From: Mediannikoviicoccus vaginalis
Lineage (GTDB): Bacteria > Bacillota > Clostridia > Tissierellales > Peptoniphilaceae
Direction of reading: 5' to 3'
DNA: 64,000 nt
NCBI RefSeq assembly: GCF_928097925.1
Contig: NZ_CAKMRI010000001.1
Span: 1,488,001 to 1,552,000 of the forward strand
The notes under the pieces were generated by a model, which saw only the letters and a program-made list of their open reading frames with translations, had not been told where the DNA came from and did not search any database. The translations under genes were made by a program, and so were the position numbers. Positions 8,135 to 17,362 of the stretch are shown in pieces; the first letter of the stretch is position 1; each line of letters begins with the position of its first letter.

Positions 8135-8145
8135 AGGAGAACAAA

Positions 8146-8841
8146 ATGAAATGTATAGGAACCATCGGTAGATATTTCAATGGACCACTTTATAAATCTT
8201 CATATATAAAAGAAAATTCACTAAACTTGGCAAAAAAGTCAGACATAGTACTTTTTTCACTGCCAATTACAAAAAATGAAGCTATAATAGATGAATTACT
8301 TTTAAAACTTGACGGCATTTTCATTAGTGGAGATGAAGAAGTAAATCCATTTTTATTTGGACAAGACCCTATAGACAATAGAGGAAAGTTTGATCTTTTA
8401 CAAGATGATGTGGAACTTCTCTACATTGAAAGGGCAATTAAAAATAATATACCACTTCTTGTTACAGGAAGGGGAGCGCTTTTATTAAATATCTACTTTG
8501 GTGGAAACCTATACCGAGATTTAGAAAAAGAATTTGGCGTAGAAGTGTATCACAAAGGTGAAGAGGAAGGTACATTTCACTTTGTGGAATTAGAAAAATC
8601 ATTTTTAAAAGATGTCTTTAAAGAAGAAAAAATCGTAGTGCCATCAAACCACAGACAGGGAATTAAAGTCCTGGGAAGTGGCATGAAAGTTACAGGAAGA
8701 TCTTTAGATGGACTGGCTGAAGTTATAGAACCTGAAGGGGACGAAAAATTTCTGGGACTACAATTTAACTTGGAAGATATGGAAATGGAAAGTGGCGTTA
8801 AGATATTAAAAAGCTTTTTTGAAGGAGGCCATTATGAGTAA
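8146..8841 (+). CDS. Class-I glutamine amidotransferase-like (peptidase C26) pseudoenzyme
   Basis: The 231-residue protein is colinear with the next gene product (both have IP....RG.....N..FGG.LY.D near residues 102-125). The nucleophile position reads VTGRG, so the expected Cys is Gly108. The catalytic His of the usual QFHPE reads QFNLE, leaving Asn208. Glu210 is kept. It is therefore unlikely to hydrolyse gamma-glutamyl bonds and may be a regulatory or binding partner of its active paralogue, whose gene overlaps it by 8 bases. The gene has its own AAGGAGA and follows queT closely. Confidence 0.75.
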   Translation: MKCIGTIGRYFNGPLYKSSYIKENSLNLAKKSDIVLFSLPITKNEAIIDELLLKLDGIFISGDEEVNPFLFGQDPIDNRGKFDLLQDDVELLYIERAIKNNIPLLVTGRGALLLNIYFGGNLYRDLEKEFGVEVYHKGEEEGTFHFVELEKSFLKDVFKEEKIVVPSNHRQGIKVLGSGMKVTGRSLDGLAEVIEPEGDEKFLGLQFNLEDMEMESGVKILKSFFEGGHYE

Positions 8842-9532
8842 GATAATCGGAATACCTCTTTGGACACATTCAGATGTAGTCAGGCGACAAGAAACAAATA
8901 ATAGTTTTGTGGAAAAACTAATATCCCTAAATGCCATTCCATTAATGTATCCTCAACAGCCTGACGACAGGTCGGTGGATGAATTTATAAATCGAATAGA
9001 TGGTCTTATCCTTACTGGAGGGGCAGATGTGTCTACAGTATTATACAAGGAAGAGATGTCTAATGAACTACAAGAGACCCAGTACCACAGAGACCTTGTT
9101 GAAATGAAAATACTAAAAAAGGCAGTAGAAAAACAAATCCCAATTTTTGGAGTGTGTCGAGGACTACAGCTAATAAATGTATTCTTTGGAGGAACCCTTT
9201 ATCAAGACATCTACTCACAGTTTGATAATCCGTTCCTACATTCAGATAAAAATAACAAGGGATATGAATACCATCATATGATTGAAACTAAAGAAGGAAG
9301 TATATTAAGAAAAGTTCTTGGAGAAAGGGACTATGTAAACTCTATTCACCACCAGGCCATTAAAGACTTGGGACAGGGACTAAAAGTTACTGCCAAAGCA
9401 TCGGACAAGATGATTGAAGGCATTGAACATGAAAGCCTTCCAATATTTGCAACACAGTTTCATCCCGAACTTGATAAGTACAATGAAAAGTATATAGATA
9501 TATTTAAAGCCTTTTTAGAAATGATAAAGTAG
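8834..9532 (+). CDS. Gamma-glutamyl-gamma-aminobutyrate hydrolase-like class-I amidotransferase (peptidase C26)
   Basis: The 232-residue protein has an intact triad: Cys108 in GVCRGLQLIN, His210 and Glu212 in QFHPE, plus the conserved HHQ (172-174). The family (PuuD/peptidase C26) hydrolyses gamma-glutamyl amides. ATG 8834 follows AGGAGG; a TTG 15 bases upstream is in frame but lies in front of that site. It shares the preQ1-controlled transcript with queT and the inactive paralogue. Its substrate is unknown; the setting suggests a queuosine-related or glutamylated compound (inference). Confidence 0.8.
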   Translation: MSKIIGIPLWTHSDVVRRQETNNSFVEKLISLNAIPLMYPQQPDDRSVDEFINRIDGLILTGGADVSTVLYKEEMSNELQETQYHRDLVEMKILKKAVEKQIPIFGVCRGLQLINVFFGGTLYQDIYSQFDNPFLHSDKNNKGYEYHHMIETKEGSILRKVLGERDYVNSIHHQAIKDLGQGLKVTAKASDKMIEGIEHESLPIFATQFHPELDKYNEKYIDIFKAFLEMIK

Positions 9533-9557
9533 CCGCGAATTGACGGCTACTTTTTTA
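9529..9557 (+). terminator. Terminator between the queT operon and the convergent lysR gene
   Basis: GTAGCCG (9529-9535) and CGGCTAC (9544-9550) form the stem, and TTTTTT follows on the plus strand. The stop codons of both convergent genes lie inside the hairpin. Confidence 0.8.
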
Positions 9558-10470
9558 TTGACTCATTATGTCTTTTTGCATACTCTTTTAAAATTTCATA
9601 AAATTTCTCGCCTATGCTTGAAAGTGTTACGTCCTCATGGACGATTGTTCCAATAATAATCTCTTCATCTGCAGACACAGGGATTGAAATAATATCCTGA
9701 TCGTGCAGGTACTCTGGGAATATACCAGAAGAGAAGGTGTAGGCGTTTAGGCCCATCATAAAGTTTACCACGGCGGCTCTGTCTGAAACGTTTATGGATC
9801 TTTCCACTGGAAGGTTGCTAAATACCTCTTCGCTATAGTAAAAGGCGTTATACATTCCCTGGTTAAATGAAATCTTTGGATACTCTCTTAGGTCTTCCAG
9901 GTCGATTAATTCTTCCTTTGCCAGTGGATGTTCTTTATAAAGAAACACATGGGGTTTTGCCCTAACAAGTTCTTCAAAGATTAAGTTGTTTTCTGTTAGA
10001 ATTTTTCTTATAACTGCCTCGTTGTACTTTGAAAGGTATAGTATTCCAATTTCAGAGTAAAGTGTCTTTACATTTTCGATAACTTCATATGTAGTTGTTT
10101 CGCTAAGTGTAAAGTTGTAGTCATCTTCTTCATATTCCTTTACCAACTCCACAAAGGCATGGGACACGAAGGGATAATGTTGTGACGATGCACAAAATGA
10201 TTTAATCTGTTTTGTCTTCTTAATATATTTTTCTTCCAAAAGGTCTGCCTGGGTTATAACCTGTCTTGCATAGCCTAAAAACTCCATCCCTTTGTGGGAC
10301 AGAGTCACTCCTCTATTTGTCCTTATAAATATTGGGAAACCCAGTTCTTCTTCTAGCTCTTTGATTGAGTTTGAAAGACTCGGCTGTGATACATATAAAT
10401 ATTTTGCAGCTTCATTGATAGAACCTTTTTCTGCTACAATAATAATATAGCGTAATTGTTGTAATGTCAT
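9547..10470 (-). CDS. LysR-family transcriptional regulator
   Basis: The 307-residue protein has an N-terminal winged helix (MTLQQLRYIIIVAEKGSINEA then LYVSQPSLSNSIKELEEELG), a linker helix and a LysR substrate-binding domain of about 210 residues. Such proteins activate or repress nearby genes in response to a small effector. The start was placed at the Met in front of TLQQLR because AAGGAG lies just upstream; a longer reading adds eight residues. The nearest divergent gene is the small membrane protein gene at 10534, which may be its target (inference). Confidence 0.88.
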   Translation of the reverse strand: MTLQQLRYIIIVAEKGSINEAAKYLYVSQPSLSNSIKELEEELGFPIFIRTNRGVTLSHKGMEFLGYARQVITQADLLEEKYIKKTKQIKSFCASSQHYPFVSHAFVELVKEYEEDDYNFTLSETTTYEVIENVKTLYSEIGILYLSKYNEAVIRKILTENNLIFEELVRAKPHVFLYKEHPLAKEELIDLEDLREYPKISFNQGMYNAFYYSEEVFSNLPVERSINVSDRAAVVNFMMGLNAYTFSSGIFPEYLHDQDIISIPVSADEEIIIGTIVHEDVTLSSIGEKFYEILKEYAKRHNESIKK

Positions 10471-10533
10471 TTTCTTCTCCTTTGTAAATATCATACCACA
10501 ATTTAGGGGTATAATATAAGAAGGGGGATGATC

Positions 10534-10743
10534 ATGGTAGATAATAAAATTTTAAGATTCTTCAAAGTTATATTACTGGTACTGATTGCTTCATACATTA
10601 TTTATCAAGTGTATGGGCTATATAGCAAATCATTTAAAAGTGTGTTTATTCATGTGCTTTTAATTGTTATCTTACTTTATGTTTTTTACAAGATAATTGT
10701 AGGACTATACAGGTATATTAAAGATAATAAAATAAAAAAATAA
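10534..10743 (+). CDS. Small two-helix membrane protein, unknown function
   Basis: The 69-residue protein has two hydrophobic segments (about 11-30 and 36-56) and a basic C-terminal tail. It is divergent from the LysR gene. ATG 10534 is 6 bases after AAGGGGG; an ATG at 10528 touches that site and is less likely. TATAAT at 10510-10515 is a likely -10 box. I do not recognise the family. Confidence 0.6.
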   Translation: MVDNKILRFFKVILLVLIASYIIYQVYGLYSKSFKSVFIHVLLIVILLYVFYKIIVGLYRYIKDNKIKK

Positions 10744-10760
10744 GACGGTCGCCCGTCTTA
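10742..10760 (-). terminator. Hairpin with T-tract on the minus strand
   Basis: AAGACGG and CCGTCTT form a perfect 7-bp stem around TCGC. Read on the minus strand it is followed by ATTTTTTTATTTTA. On the plus strand no T-tract follows. It could stop antisense transcription into the small membrane gene or act in both directions. Confidence 0.5.
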
Positions 10761-10846
10761 TTCAAAGGAAGTTGTTATGAAAAAAGTCATCTCTCAATTA
10801 TTATAGTAGTACAACTTGCTTAAAAATTTCTTAAAAGGAGAAAAGA

Positions 10847-12445
10847 ATGGAAAAAGAGAAAAACAAAAAGAAGACGAATAGGCTTCCCATAGCCATTGGT
10901 CTTGGAGTGGTGTTTGCACTAATTTATTTTTATGTGGTGCTTCCACCGATAAACCTATACTCTGCAGAGTTTTATGTGTCACTTACAATTGTTGTGGCAG
11001 TGACATCACTACTGGTGGTGCTGTTACATACTAGAACATTTAGAAACTTTTTGCAGACTGGGAAGGTCTTTATTGGAATATTGGTTCTGGCATGGGGAGT
11101 TTTTATTTGCATGAACATAATATCCCTTCCAATCTTTCACGCAAAGGCCTATTCAAACCTACTTGGTATTAAGGAAGGCGTGTTTAAAGAAGATGTAACT
11201 CAAGTGGACTTTAATAGAATTCCCGTGGTTGACAGGGACACTGCAGCAAAACTTGGTTCAAGAAAGATGGGAGAGATGGGCGAACTTGTATCACAGTACA
11301 ATATAGACTCCTCCTATAGTCAAGTTACCGTTGATGGGAAACCGGTTAGAAATACTCCGTTAGTGTATTCTGATTTAATAAAGTGGTTTCAAAATAAGAA
11401 AAGTGGAATACCATACTTCATCTCAGTTGATATGACAGAGCAAGATGTTACAATGGTTAAACCAGAAAAGCCGATTAAATATTCTTTCTCAGATAAGTTT
11501 GGAAGAGATATTCAGAGGTTAATCAGATTTAAATATCCAACTGCGATTATTGACGAAATAAACTTTGAAGTGGACGACAACAACAAACCGTATTGGGTTG
11601 CATCAACAGTTAAGCCAACCATTGGACTTGCTGGAGGATTTGACTCAAACTCAGTTATAGTAGTTGACGCTTCAACAGGAGAGACTAACAGATATGATGT
11701 GGGAAATGTGCCAGAGTGGGTTGACAGAGTATACTCTGCAAACCTAGTTATGAAACAACTGAAATGGAATGGTGCATTAAAGAGAGGTTTTATAAATCAA
11801 TATATTGGACAAAAGGGAGTTAACCAACCAACAGACGGATACAACTACCTTTCAATAGATAACGACATCTATATGTACACAGGAATCACTTCCGTTTTAC
11901 AAGACGAATCAAACATAGGCTTTGCACTTATTAACCTAAGAACAAAGGAAGCAAAGTTCTATCCTGTGTCATCAGCAGACGAAAAGTCTGCAATGGAATC
12001 GGCGGAAGGTGCAGTACAGGAAAAGGGATATAAGGCCACATTCCCAATCCTTATAAACCTATACAATAGACCAACCTACTTCCTTTCATTAAAGGACAAC
12101 GCAGGACTGATTAAGACCTTTGCATTTATAGATGCACAGAACTACCAAACCGTTGCAACTGGAGCAACTGTAGAACAGGCCCTTAACGCATACGACAGCA
12201 CTTCAATTTCAAAGGAGACACCTACAGAAGAGCTTGATGAAAAGACCGTTACAATTTCAGAAATAATTCCAGTGACAATTGATGGAAATACAAATTACTT
12301 TATTAGAAGTAAAGGAGATGACGTGGTCTATGTTGCACCGATTTCAGCAAGCAACAAATTGCCGTTTATGAAAGAGGGCGATGTGATTAAGATAAAGGGA
12401 GAAGACTTGGGCAAACAGTTTAATATAGCAAATATTGAAGAATAA
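10847..12445 (+). CDS. Large membrane-anchored protein of unknown function
   Basis: The 532-residue protein has a lysine-rich cytoplasmic start, three hydrophobic segments (about 14-31, 42-60 and 73-93) and an extracytoplasmic part of about 430 residues. The region around PYWVAS and VVDASTGE (about 245-285) looks like paired strands of the PepSY type, but this is weak. The last 60 residues (TVTISEIIPVTIDG onward) look like a small beta barrel. It has AAGGAG before ATG, its own terminator and no obvious operon partner. Function not recognised. Confidence 0.7.
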   Translation: MEKEKNKKKTNRLPIAIGLGVVFALIYFYVVLPPINLYSAEFYVSLTIVVAVTSLLVVLLHTRTFRNFLQTGKVFIGILVLAWGVFICMNIISLPIFHAKAYSNLLGIKEGVFKEDVTQVDFNRIPVVDRDTAAKLGSRKMGEMGELVSQYNIDSSYSQVTVDGKPVRNTPLVYSDLIKWFQNKKSGIPYFISVDMTEQDVTMVKPEKPIKYSFSDKFGRDIQRLIRFKYPTAIIDEINFEVDDNNKPYWVASTVKPTIGLAGGFDSNSVIVVDASTGETNRYDVGNVPEWVDRVYSANLVMKQLKWNGALKRGFINQYIGQKGVNQPTDGYNYLSIDNDIYMYTGITSVLQDESNIGFALINLRTKEAKFYPVSSADEKSAMESAEGAVQEKGYKATFPILINLYNRPTYFLSLKDNAGLIKTFAFIDAQNYQTVATGATVEQALNAYDSTSISKETPTEELDEKTVTISEIIPVTIDGNTNYFIRSKGDDVVYVAPISASNKLPFMKEGDVIKIKGEDLGKQFNIANIEE

Positions 12446-12451
12446 TTTATG

Positions 12452-12480
12452 AAAAGAAGGCAGAGATGTCTTCTTTTTTA
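12452..12480 (+). terminator. Terminator after the 532-residue membrane protein gene
   Basis: AAGAAGGC (12454-12461) pairs with GTCTTCTT (12468-12475), followed by TTTTTA. Confidence 0.8.
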
Positions 12481-12606
12481 AGTACAAAAAAATTTTTATG
12501 GTAAAAGGAAGTTAAAGGATAGTTTATTTGCTTAAACGATGTTTATTATTTTAAACAACAAATGATATACTGAAGTTGAAACTTTAAACTTAACTAGGAG
12601 AACAAA

Positions 12607-13257
12607 TTGAAAAATACTTTAATCATAGAGGACAATAAAGAAATTGAAATGCAGATAAAAAAATTTCTTTTAAAAAATCAATATGAAGTTGATCTTGCGA
12701 ATTCATATTTTGATGCCCTTAATAAAATTGATATTAAGTATGATGCTTGTTTGTTGGATATTAATTTGCCAGACAGAGACGGACATCATTTAATAGATGA
12801 ACTTAAAAACAAAGATATTCGAATCATAATTACTACAGTTAAAAGCGATGAGAACTTTATTATAGATTCTCTCGATAAGGGTGCGGATGACTATTTAATT
12901 AAACCATTTTCACTTGCCATATTGAGGGCAAGAATTGATGCGGTTTTAAGGACAATACCTCTAAGTCAAGACAAAATAATTACTTACAAGGATATAAAAA
13001 TAGATTTAAATCAGTCAAAAGTTTATTTTAAATCTAAACTTATAGAATTAACTCCACTTGAATACGAAATGTTATTATTATTTATCAAAAATCCTCACAG
13101 GGTTTTTACAAGGGGACAACTACTTGAAATGTTTTGGGAAGATAGGGATAGGTTTGTAAATGACAATACTCTCACATCAACTATTAAGAGAATCAGAGAA
13201 AAGCTTGATAGGGAAGTTATCACTACTGTTAGAGGAATTGGTTATAGGATGGATTAA
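12607..13257 (+). CDS. OmpR-family response regulator (module 1)
   Basis: The 216-residue protein has a receiver domain (acidic IIEDN at 6-10, phospho-acceptor Asp51 in LLDINLPD, Lys in YLIKPF) and a C-terminal winged helix (ELTPLEYEMLLLF to VRGIGYRMD). It starts at TTG after AGGAGA. The kinase gene begins 1 base after its stop, and ABC transporter genes follow. The module resembles antimicrobial-peptide sensing/detoxification sets. It is followed by a second, similar module. Confidence 0.88.
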   Translation: MKNTLIIEDNKEIEMQIKKFLLKNQYEVDLANSYFDALNKIDIKYDACLLDINLPDRDGHHLIDELKNKDIRIIITTVKSDENFIIDSLDKGADDYLIKPFSLAILRARIDAVLRTIPLSQDKIITYKDIKIDLNQSKVYFKSKLIELTPLEYEMLLLFIKNPHRVFTRGQLLEMFWEDRDRFVNDNTLTSTIKRIREKLDREVITTVRGIGYRMD

Positions 13258-13258
13258 G

Positions 13259-14119
13259 ATGATATATATATTTTGGATAATAAGTCTGGGACTACTCTAT
13301 TATTTTTTGGAAAAAAGAAAGAAAAATAGAATAAATGAACTTATAGATCTGATAGAAAATATGAAAAATCAGGACTACAAAATTCCTATGAAGCAAGATG
13401 ATTTTTCAATTTTAGAGGATAAAATTTACAAGCTTTTTATAGAAATAGTAGAAGCCAAAGAGACAAGTACTAAAAATAGTGAAAAGCAAATAGAATACCT
13501 AGAAGATATCGCCCATCAAATTAAAACTCCCATCACATCTATGCTTTTTTCCATAGAGAGTTTGGAGATGGATTTTCCAGATAATGATGATATAGAGATT
13601 TTAAAAAGGCAAACAATCAGATTAAACTCTCTTTCCGATATACTACTTAAGCTTTCAAATTTAGATGCAAATAAGAATATGATGAAAAAAGAGTCTGTGA
13701 ACTTGAATGAAGTTTTGATGTATGCACTTGACACTCTAAACGTAAAAAGCGGTATAGATGTAGTAGTAGATAACAGTTTAAAAGAAAAATATATTGAGGG
13801 AGATTTTTATTGGCTCTGTGAAGCTATAATAAATATTTTAAAAAATGCTTTAAATAGACCTGTTTGTGACAAGATTATTATTAATTCATATAAAAATCCT
13901 CTCTACACTTCGATTACAATTGAAGATAATGGAGGAGGAATAGAAAAAGAAAATATGAAAAAGATATTTAAAAGATTTTACAAAACTCCTGACTCAAATG
14001 GATTTGGTATTGGACTTGCCATGGCTAAGACCATTGTTGAAAAGAATAATGGAGAAATAGTTGTTAAGAACGTAGATGACGGGGCAGTTTTTGAAACAAA
14101 ATTCTATAATGTCACTTAA
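13259..14119 (+). CDS. Sensor histidine kinase (module 1)
   Basis: The 286-residue protein has one hydrophobic segment at residues 2-17 and almost no sensory domain. The H box is EDIAHQIKTPITS (His86), the N box ILKNALNRP, and the G boxes DNGGGIEKEN and GFGIGLAMAK. Short kinases without an external sensor usually receive the signal from a partner permease, here the FtsX-type protein two genes on. ATG 13259 follows the regulator stop directly; longer in-frame readings would overlap the regulator heavily. Confidence 0.87.
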   Translation: MIYIFWIISLGLLYYFLEKRKKNRINELIDLIENMKNQDYKIPMKQDDFSILEDKIYKLFIEIVEAKETSTKNSEKQIEYLEDIAHQIKTPITSMLFSIESLEMDFPDNDDIEILKRQTIRLNSLSDILLKLSNLDANKNMMKKESVNLNEVLMYALDTLNVKSGIDVVVDNSLKEKYIEGDFYWLCEAIINILKNALNRPVCDKIIINSYKNPLYTSITIEDNGGGIEKENMKKIFKRFYKTPDSNGFGIGLAMAKTIVEKNNGEIVVKNVDDGAVFETKFYNVT

Positions 14120-14164
14120 TAATCACATTTGTTTTATATGATGACCTTAGACAGGGAGGTTATT

Positions 14165-14845
14165 ATGGAGATACTAAAAGTAGAAAATTTAAGAAAAGAA
14201 TACGGCGAGGGAAATAATAAAGTTATTGCTCTTGATGGAATTAATCTTGAGATTGAAAGAGGAGAATTTGTCGCCATTGTCGGACCAAGTGGTTCTGGCA
14301 AGTCAACGCTTTTACATATCATTGGAGGGGTGGATAACCCAAATGATGGGAAAGTTTATATTGATGGTAATGATATTTCAAATTATACTTCAAAGGAATT
14401 GGCGTATTTTAGAAGGAGAAAGGTTGGACTAATCTATCAGTTTTATAATTTGATTCCAAATTTAACAGTCAGACATAATATAGAACTTCCTCTTAAATTG
14501 GATAAAAATAAAATTGAGACAGAATTATTTGATGACATTGTAAAAAAATTAGGTATTGAGGATAAATTAGACTCTTTTCCAAGTGAACTATCTGGAGGAC
14601 AACAACAGAGGGTCGCCATTGCAAGGAGTTTGATTTATAGACCTTCAATTATTCTTGCAGATGAACCAACAGGTAATTTGGACAGGAAAAATTCTAAGGA
14701 AATAATTGAAATTTTCAAATACTTTAACAGAACTTTAAAACAAACCATCATACTTATAACTCATGATGAAGAAATAGCTCTACAAACAAAACGCATTATT
14801 ACAATAGTCGATGGAAAAATTGTAGGAGATGAAAGAAATGAATAA
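14165..14845 (+). CDS. ABC transporter ATP-binding protein, MacB/LolD type (module 1)
   Basis: The 226-residue ATPase has Walker [13 protein letters not shown], signature [14 protein letters not shown], Walker [13 protein letters not shown] and ITHDEE. The [10 protein letters not shown] form is typical of FtsX-permease partners (MacB, LolD, BceA). ATG 14165 follows GGGAGG; an upstream in-frame ATG lacks a ribosome site. The permease gene overlaps its end. It probably drives a mechanical or detoxifying transporter rather than simple import. Confidence 0.88.
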   Translation: MEILKVENLRKEYGEGNNKVIALDGINLEIERGEFVAIVGPSGSGKSTLLHIIGGVDNPNDGKVYIDGNDISNYTSKELAYFRRRKVGLIYQFYNLIPNLTVRHNIELPLKLDKNKIETELFDDIVKKLGIEDKLDSFPSELSGGQQQRVAIARSLIYRPSIILADEPTGNLDRKNSKEIIEIFKYFNRTLKQTIILITHDEEIALQTKRIITIVDGKIVGDERNE

Positions 14846-17273
14846 GAAGAATTTTCCTATTTTTATTTCCTTATTTATTGTAAGTTTGTTCTTCACTGTA
14901 ATTTTTTATTATGGATACAGAAGTTTGAGAGCTAACTATGGTTATTACATGGCTTCAAGCTTTTATCATGGGGAGATTAAAGAAGAACTTTCAAATGAAG
15001 ATGTTGAAAAACTAAAGCCCATTGAAGATATAGATTTGGTCGGAAAAATGTCTCTTAATCCTGACAACGGAAAACTTGCTGACGATTTAGTCGTTATAAA
15101 CTATCAAGACGAAGCAATCAATAAGATGAGAGAGTATTCAAGACTTATTAAAGGCAGATTTGCTGAAAAGGAAGACGAAATTGTACTATCTGAAAGCCTC
15201 GTAAAGAAAAATAAACTTAAAATAGGCGATCGTGTAGAACTTGATTTGGGCAAAAGGTTTCTAAATGGCGAAGAAATAGGCCCCACAAGTGCAAATACTG
15301 ACAGGGAAAAATTTGAGATTAAAGGTTCTAAAAGTTTTACTTTAGTCGGTGTTTACGGAGATGTCTACAACAAGTACAGCAAACTAAGTTTTGCTCTAGG
15401 TCTACAAGATAAAATGCCTACATTTAGAACATTTATAAAGTTTAATTCTTTCGAAAAAGCTTACAGAGATAGAGATGAAATTCAAGAAGAAATCAATCAG
15501 ACTTTGGGCAAAAAAGCTACTTTAGAATTTTCTAAAAGTCTTATAAACTATTATGGAGTAGAAAACGAACCCTTACAAAATATAATGAGCCAGGCTGTTC
15601 TTGTTCTATCAGTTCTTGGATGTATAGTAATCTTTGTATTTTTTATAAAAAACATCTTTTGGGTTTGGGGACTAAGGAAGATTCGAGAGCTTTCTATTTA
15701 CAAGTCTATAGGATCTACCAATGGACAAATTTATCTCTTACTTCTAAAGGAAGGACTTGTTACAACTGCAATTCCAATACTTTTAGGACATATTGCAGGA
15801 TTTTTATTTATATATTGTTTGTATAAAAACATAACAATAGGTGAAGGAGTAAGTGCCTTTGAAGTTATAAAATTTAATCCCTTATTAAGTTTGGTAATAC
15901 TTTTCGTTTCCTTTTTGATTGTAGCATTAGCTATTAAATCCCCTGCGAAAAAGATTTCTAAAATAAATATTATAGACGGCATAAGAGGAAATATAGATTT
16001 TTCAAAATCAAAGAAGAAGAGAGCCAAAGATTTTTGGAAGGAATTAAAACTCAACAACTTGGCATCAATAAAATCACAACGATATATTTCTGCAATAGGG
16101 ATAATTATAATTTCGGTTTTTATAATCATCATAGGCATCTCAACATACTACAGAGATTTTTCGCATTACGATGCTGGCTATAATTTTTCCGTGGACTATT
16201 ATAGCGAAAATAACCAAGTCCCAAAAATATTAAAAGAAATTGTAGATAAAATTCCTAACGAGAAGTCTTATATTTCAAAAGATAAATATGTTCGAGTGAA
16301 AAACACTAACGAATTCTCAAAGGAAGCAAAGGCGGCAGGTTTAGACGAGGAAGCGAAAAAGAATATAGAAAAATATAAGAAAGAGGGTATGGATGGATTT
16401 ATCATCGCCTTGGAAGAAAAAGACTTAAAAGAACTTGGAGGAAAGAAGGGTGAATTTGTCCTATACAATACAATTCAAGAAGATTCTTCTATTCCAATAG
16501 CTAAGGCAAAGAGAATTCCATATTTTGAAAATCCGCAGAGTTTAGATATTGTCTATGCAAATGATTATAATAAGACAATTGAAATTTCAAATACTATAAC
16601 AGATTTGGAAAAATACAAGTCGAGAACAATGCCTTTTGATGTAAAAATTTATACAGATTTTGACACTTATTTTAAACTTATGGAAGAAGCAGGTGATGAG
16701 AAATATACAAACTATGCCTATACTTTAAACATGAAGGTAAAAGATTCTGATACCAAAGATGTAAAAGAATATGTAGAGGCCATGATTAGAAGTAAAATCT
16801 CACCAGAAGATCGCTTTAATATCACAACAGGTGAAGAAATCGAAAAAAATAGATATAATGACTTGAAAAGTCTAATAAAAATTGTAATAGGAATTGCATC
16901 AATCATCTTTGTACTAAATATCACCAACGGTTACTCGTCCATTAATTTAAGTCTCATGAGCAGAAAAAAAGAAATCGGCAGCCTTTACTCTTGTGGTATG
17001 GACGTGGATGAGTTAAAGAGTATTTATCAAAAGGAATTTATTGAAGAACAGGTAAAATCCTTTATAATTTCTATTATGGTGAGCTTAGGAGTTATGTTTA
17101 TAATATCGATAATCGCTTCTGATTTAAGAATGAGTACTTTAATAAAATATTATGACTACAAAAGCTTCCTAGGATTCTCACTAGTGGTCTATAGTATTAA
17201 TCTAATCATCTATCATTTTTCTTTAAAGAGAATTTTAGACAGACCGACTATTGATTTGATTAGGACAATTTAG
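14838..17273 (+). CDS. FtsX/MacB-type ABC permease (module 1)
   Basis: The protein of about 811 residues has a duplicated layout. A first hydrophobic segment and a large external domain (about 30-250) are followed by three segments near 255-370. A second half repeats this pattern, with an external domain of about 450-675 and three final segments. The motif GSLYSCGMDVDELK is the cytoplasmic coupling loop of FtsX permeases. ATG 14838 is chosen over 14829 because AGGAG directly touches the latter. It overlaps the ATPase gene. Ligand unknown. Confidence 0.85.
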   Translation: MNKKNFPIFISLFIVSLFFTVIFYYGYRSLRANYGYYMASSFYHGEIKEELSNEDVEKLKPIEDIDLVGKMSLNPDNGKLADDLVVINYQDEAINKMREYSRLIKGRFAEKEDEIVLSESLVKKNKLKIGDRVELDLGKRFLNGEEIGPTSANTDREKFEIKGSKSFTLVGVYGDVYNKYSKLSFALGLQDKMPTFRTFIKFNSFEKAYRDRDEIQEEINQTLGKKATLEFSKSLINYYGVENEPLQNIMSQAVLVLSVLGCIVIFVFFIKNIFWVWGLRKIRELSIYKSIGSTNGQIYLLLLKEGLVTTAIPILLGHIAGFLFIYCLYKNITIGEGVSAFEVIKFNPLLSLVILFVSFLIVALAIKSPAKKISKINIIDGIRGNIDFSKSKKKRAKDFWKELKLNNLASIKSQRYISAIGIIIISVFIIIIGISTYYRDFSHYDAGYNFSVDYYSENNQVPKILKEIVDKIPNEKSYISKDKYVRVKNTNEFSKEAKAAGLDEEAKKNIEKYKKEGMDGFIIALEEKDLKELGGKKGEFVLYNTIQEDSSIPIAKAKRIPYFENPQSLDIVYANDYNKTIEISNTITDLEKYKSRTMPFDVKIYTDFDTYFKLMEEAGDEKYTNYAYTLNMKVKDSDTKDVKEYVEAMIRSKISPEDRFNITTGEEIEKNRYNDLKSLIKIVIGIASIIFVLNITNGYSSINLSLMSRKKEIGSLYSCGMDVDELKSIYQKEFIEEQVKSFIISIMVSLGVMFIISIIASDLRMSTLIKYYDYKSFLGFSLVVYSINLIIYHFSLKRILDRPTIDLIRTI

Positions 17274-17281
17274 AATAAGTG

Positions 17282-17308
17282 AAATAGCCCGTACAAAGGG
17301 CTATTTTT
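17282..17308 (+). terminator. Terminator between modules 1 and 2
   Basis: AAATAGCCC (17282-17290) pairs with GGGCTATTT (17298-17306), and further T residues follow. Confidence 0.85.
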
Positions 17309-17362
17309 AGTATAAGAGATAATGGTATACTATTAGTAGCTATAGAAAAGGAGACTAAGTAA

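Noticed and set aside
10778-10807. Tiny ORF MKKVISQLL before the 532-residue membrane protein gene
   Set aside because: A ribosome-like site precedes it, but nine codons without a regulatory hairpin or rare-codon run give too little support for a leader peptide.
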